Of a stretch of 8,637 bases of DNA, positions 6,565 to 8,637 are shown piece by piece. Source of the stretch: Acidobacteriota bacterium (lineage in GTDB: Bacteria; Acidobacteriota; Thermoanaerobaculia; Multivoradales; JAHEKO01); assembly GCA_006227875.1 (NCBI GenBank), contig SBFI01000373.1:1-8637 (forward strand), in the 5' to 3' direction. The position numbers were made by a program, and so were the translations under genes. Every line of letters begins with the position of its first letter. Position 1 is the first letter of the stretch. The notes under the pieces were generated by a model that worked only from the letters and a program-made list of their open reading frames with translations, did not search any database and had not been told where the DNA came from.

Positions 6565-7354
6565 AAACGTCCTTGTTTGTTGGTGTTTTTGGCTGTTTGC
6601 TGCTCATCGGAGTCCATCCGGCCACCAGTGCCACGATCCAACACGCACCCGCGGTTTTGAGGCACCTGGCCGTGGCCTCGAGGGTCGAGCCGGTCGTTGC
6701 GACGTCGTCGACAATCAAGAGGTGTCTACCGCGCAGTCGAGATCTGCCTCGAACGCGAAAGGCGCCGGCGACATTGCCTTCTCGATGGCGGCGGTCGAGC
6801 CGGATCTGAGGTGCGGTCGCCCGGACACGTCTCACGGCCCGCTCGAGGGGACGATCGAGCAGACGAGCTAGTGGACGAGCGATCTCCTCGGCCTGGTTGT
6901 AGCCCCGGCTCAGACGACGACGCCAGTGGAGAGGCACGGGTATCACCACCTCGACCTCCTCGAGCTGGTGACCGTGCCGGGACCAAAGACCTCGGGCCAG
7001 CTGTGTGCCCAGAAAGTCGAGTCTGCCGTACTTCAAGCCGTGAACGACCCGATCGAAGGGCGGCTCGAAGCTCCAGCCGGCGACAAAACGGTCGATGGCG
7101 GGGGTGCGCCGGCGGCAATCGCCACAGAGGAAGCCGTCAGGCAGTGGCACGGCTGCGAGAGGGCGCCCACAGGCGGAGCAGCCGCCGCGGCCAAGCGGCC
7201 GGAGCCGAGACCGGCAGGTGTCGCACAAACCGAGGTCGAACGAATCGCAGTCGGCGAGACGCTGACAGCACAAACAAACCGCTGGAAAGAGGACCGCCAG
7301 CATCTGCCTCCAGAGACGACTTGTGACAGCCGAGGATTCCGGTACGTAGACCAT
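6536..7354 (-). CDS. comF: ComF family phosphoribosyltransferase-like protein (double zinc-finger plus PRTase fold)
   Basis: The predicted protein has 272 residues. The N-terminal part carries four cysteine pairs (C27/C30, with C29 between; C44/C47; C59/C62; C77/C80), the zinc-binding region of ComF/GntX proteins. The PRTase part shows RGYNQAEEIARPLA (150-163) and the PRPP-binding motif LIVDDVATTGSTLE (213-226). ComF homologues take part in DNA uptake or in handling incoming single strands in competent bacteria; in many Gram-negatives the role is undefined, and no substrate is established. The ATG at 7354 has no clear Shine-Dalgarno site. The ATG at 7303 (residue 18, MLAVLFPAVCLCC) fits the family's usual beginning and has GGAGG only three bases upstream, so it may be the true start. 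About 25 residues after the PRTase core (GWTPM onward) form a polar tail. Its coding DNA also carries the next gene's promoter. No other competence genes are in view. Confidence 0.88.
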   Translation of the reverse strand: MVYVPESSAVTSRLWRQMLAVLFPAVCLCCQRLADCDSFDLGLCDTCRSRLRPLGRGGCSACGRPLAAVPLPDGFLCGDCRRRTPAIDRFVAGWSFEPPFDRVVHGLKYGRLDFLGTQLARGLWSRHGHQLEEVEVVIPVPLHWRRRLSRGYNQAEEIARPLARLLDRPLERAVRRVRATAPQIRLDRRHREGNVAGAFRVRGRSRLRGRHLLIVDDVATTGSTLEATARCLKTAGACWIVALVAGWTPMSSKQPKTPTNKDVFDRISTKKL

Positions 7355-7427
7355 AGCGAGTGGTAGGTATCCCGGACGGTGGGAGTGTGACGACCGCCCT
7401 GCTGTAAGAAGACGAAAAGAAGGGCGC

Positions 7428-7433
7428 TATACT
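7428..7433 (+). promoter_or_regulatory. Possible -10 element for the small barrel gene
   Basis: TATACT lies 36 bases before the TTG start at 7470, in the 115-nt gap between the divergent comF and small barrel genes. I find no good -35 hexamer at 16-18 bases, so it would be weak or need an activator. No clear promoter for comF is visible in the same gap. Confidence 0.3.
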
Positions 7434-7469
7434 TGCGTCCGCGTTGCCGCTGATCGAAGGGAGAGAAGA

Positions 7470-8033
7470 TTGAAACGCCATTGCCTGCTTGCTGGTAGCC
7501 TGGTGCTCGTTGGTCTCCTTGTCACCCCTGTGGCCGGCTTCGGCCAGGACGATTACAACTACAACGTCAACTTCCTGGTCGGGCTGGGCGGCTCGGTCGA
7601 CGAAAACGACGCCGGGTTCGGGAACTTCGATTTTCAACTCGGCGCAGCCGTCTACGTCGAGTCCCACACTCAAGTGGCCGTCCGCCTGGGCCTCATGGAC
7701 TGGGGTGAGAACGACGAGCTCGGTGAGCTCACGGGATCCCGGCTCACCTATCTGACCATCGCCGGCGAGTACCGGGACCGGCGCGGTTTCTTCTCCGGTG
7801 CTCTTTTCGACTCGGCTCTCTTTGCTGGGTTGGGTGCCTACAATCTGGAGGGAACAGACCTCGATCTCGAAGACTTCGACCAGACCGCTATCGGTCTGAC
7901 CGTAGGGGCCTCGGGCGATTTCGACGTCAGCAAGCGCTTCGCGATCAGACTGGAAGGCTCGGGACACTATGCCGGTCTCGATCACGCCAAGTTCTTCGTG
8001 ATGCTCAATTTCGGGTTGGCTTATCGCTTCTAG
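7470..8033 (+). CDS. Small eight-stranded outer-membrane beta-barrel protein
   Basis: The 187-residue protein starts with TTG at 7470, preceded by AAGGGAGAG about six bases upstream, followed by a good signal peptide (MKRH, hydrophobic 6-22, cut near residues 23-26). The mature part shows about eight amphipathic strands, roughly at 28-39, 49-60, 63-74, 83-96, 101-114, 122-136, 140-153 and 161-187. It ends in LAYRF, with the terminal Phe of BAM-inserted barrels. Size and strand count resemble the OmpX/OmpW/OmpA-barrel class. There is no OmpA-type peptidoglycan-binding domain. Acidic turns (DENDAG, GENDELGE, EGTDLDLEDFD) could bind cations or simply face outward. C5 is not in a lipobox, so it is not a lipoprotein. 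Role unknown; such proteins serve as adhesins, small-molecule channels or structural proteins. It stands alone between comF (divergent) and hflX (57 nt downstream). Confidence 0.85.
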   Translation: MKRHCLLAGSLVLVGLLVTPVAGFGQDDYNYNVNFLVGLGGSVDENDAGFGNFDFQLGAAVYVESHTQVAVRLGLMDWGENDELGELTGSRLTYLTIAGEYRDRRGFFSGALFDSALFAGLGAYNLEGTDLDLEDFDQTAIGLTVGASGDFDVSKRFAIRLEGSGHYAGLDHAKFFVMLNFGLAYRF

Positions 8034-8090
8034 GAGTCCGGCCAGCACCAATTCGGTCCATCGAAACCCTGGATGAGGGTAGAATAGGGG

Positions 8091-8637
8091 TTGGACCGAG
8101 CCAAATTGCAGTCGACTACCCCAATCTCCCCCGTTTCCAAACGCCGAGCCTTCCTCGTGGCCCTCAGCCTGCCGGGCCAGCCGGGCTTCCTGGTGGAAGA
8201 GCACCTGGACGAGCTCGCCGAGCTCACGCGCAGCGCCGACGTCGAGGTCCTGGGCCGAGCCATACAGCAGCGCCGATCACCCGACCCCGGCACCTTTATC
8301 GGTCGCGGCAAAGCGGACGAGCTGCGCGAGGCGGTGCAGACGGTGGAGGCCGATCTCGTCATCTTCGACGACGATCTCTCACCCAGCCAGATCAAGAACC
8401 TGGAGGAGACCCTCGGGTTAGCGGTGATCAACCGCAGCGGCCTGATCCTGGAGATCTTCTTTCAACGGGCCCGCACCCGCGAGGCCCGAACCCAGGTCGA
8501 GCTGGCCCAACTCCAATACCTACTGCCGAGGCTCACCCGCCGCTGGTCTCATCTGTCACGCCAAGTGGGTGGCATCGGTGTGCGCGGCGGCGAAGGTGAG
8601 ACCCAGCTCGAGGCCGACCGCAGGATGCTGCGCAAGA
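8091..8637 (+). CDS. hflX: GTPase HflX, N-terminal part (continues beyond the window)
   Basis: The frame is open from after the TAG at 8085-8087 to the window end. It encodes the N-terminal nucleotide-binding domain of HflX, a GTPase that binds ribosomes and splits stalled or stressed 70S particles. Recognisable family blocks are DPGTFIGRGKADEL, the acidic stretch FDDDLSPSQIKNLE, NRSGLILEIFFQRARTREARTQVELAQLQYL (given here as positions about 8427-8523), LPRLTR, and the glycine-rich GGIGVRGGEGETQLEADRR near the right edge. The G domain with its P-loop lies outside the window. The start is uncertain: TTG at 8091 gives a 16-residue lead before KRRAFLVAL, and TTG at 8106 gives 11; neither has a strong Shine-Dalgarno site. 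TAGAAT at 8080-8085 could be a -10 element, which would favour 8106. The glycine-rich motif has one extra residue compared with the common RGPGETQLE. Confidence 0.92.
   Translation, partial: MDRAKLQSTTPISPVSKRRAFLVALSLPGQPGFLVEEHLDELAELTRSADVEVLGRAIQQRRSPDPGTFIGRGKADELREAVQTVEADLVIFDDDLSPSQIKNLEETLGLAVINRSGLILEIFFQRARTREARTQVELAQLQYLLPRLTRRWSHLSRQVGGIGVRGGEGETQLEADRRMLRK

Noticed and set aside
7400..7433. Full sigma-70 promoter with both hexamers for the small barrel gene
   Set aside because: Only the -10-like TATACT is convincing; the sequence 16-18 bases upstream does not resemble TTGACA.
8034..8090. Terminator after the small barrel gene
   Set aside because: Only a 4-bp TCCA/TGGA pairing without a T-run is visible, too little to call.
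7137..8204. Minus-strand reading frame of 355 residues across comF, the small barrel gene and the start of hflX
   Set aside because: It overlaps three well-supported genes in another frame or on the other strand, and shows no domain or signal of its own.

Overview
The window is GC-rich, densely coded chromosomal DNA from a Gram-negative (diderm) bacterium. Two genes encode outer-membrane beta-barrel proteins with signal peptides and C-terminal phenylalanine. The larger one opens with a carboxypeptidase-regulatory-like domain, and a long multi-domain histidine kinase is paired with an NtrC-type regulator. This combination is common in Acidobacteriota and some delta-proteobacterial lineages. 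That placement is inference from gene style, not from a marker gene. I see no IS element, CRISPR array, tRNA or rRNA, and no sign of recent transfer.

Layout, left to right. Positions 1-161 are a gap, possibly with the last few codons of a plus-strand gene at the very edge. Positions 162-4328 (minus strand) hold a two-gene operon: a membrane histidine kinase (PDZ-like sensor segment, about ten membrane helices, GAF, PAS, HisKA, HATPase), followed 12 nt later by its likely partner, a sigma-54-dependent response regulator. Positions 4329-4583 are a regulatory gap. It contains a strong sigma-54 (-24/-12) promoter match pointing at the kinase, a cluster of TTCAA/TTGA elements about 110 nt upstream of the predicted transcription start, and GC-rich hairpins that probably end the next transcript. 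Positions 4584-6500 (minus) encode a 638-residue outer-membrane barrel with an N-terminal carboxypeptidase-regulatory-like domain. Its promoter, with perfect -35 and -10 hexamers, lies inside the 3' end of the upstream comF-family gene (6536-7354, minus). A 115-nt divergent gap separates comF from a small eight-stranded barrel protein (7470-8033, plus). After 57 nt the window ends inside the N-terminal part of the ribosome-associated GTPase gene hflX (from about 8091, plus).

The best-supported regulatory story is a self-contained circuit. The kinase/regulator operon appears to be read from a sigma-54 promoter, and the operon's own regulator is a complete sigma-54 activator (GAFTGA loop, Walker A and B, arginine fingers, Fis-type HTH). 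This suggests positive autoregulation. The other genes (comF, hflX, the barrels) look like ordinary neighbours without an evident shared pathway. I did not find convincing evidence of a wholly new system. The most interesting points are the autoregulatory promoter architecture, the promoter embedded in the comF stop codon, and the unusual sensor part of the kinase.
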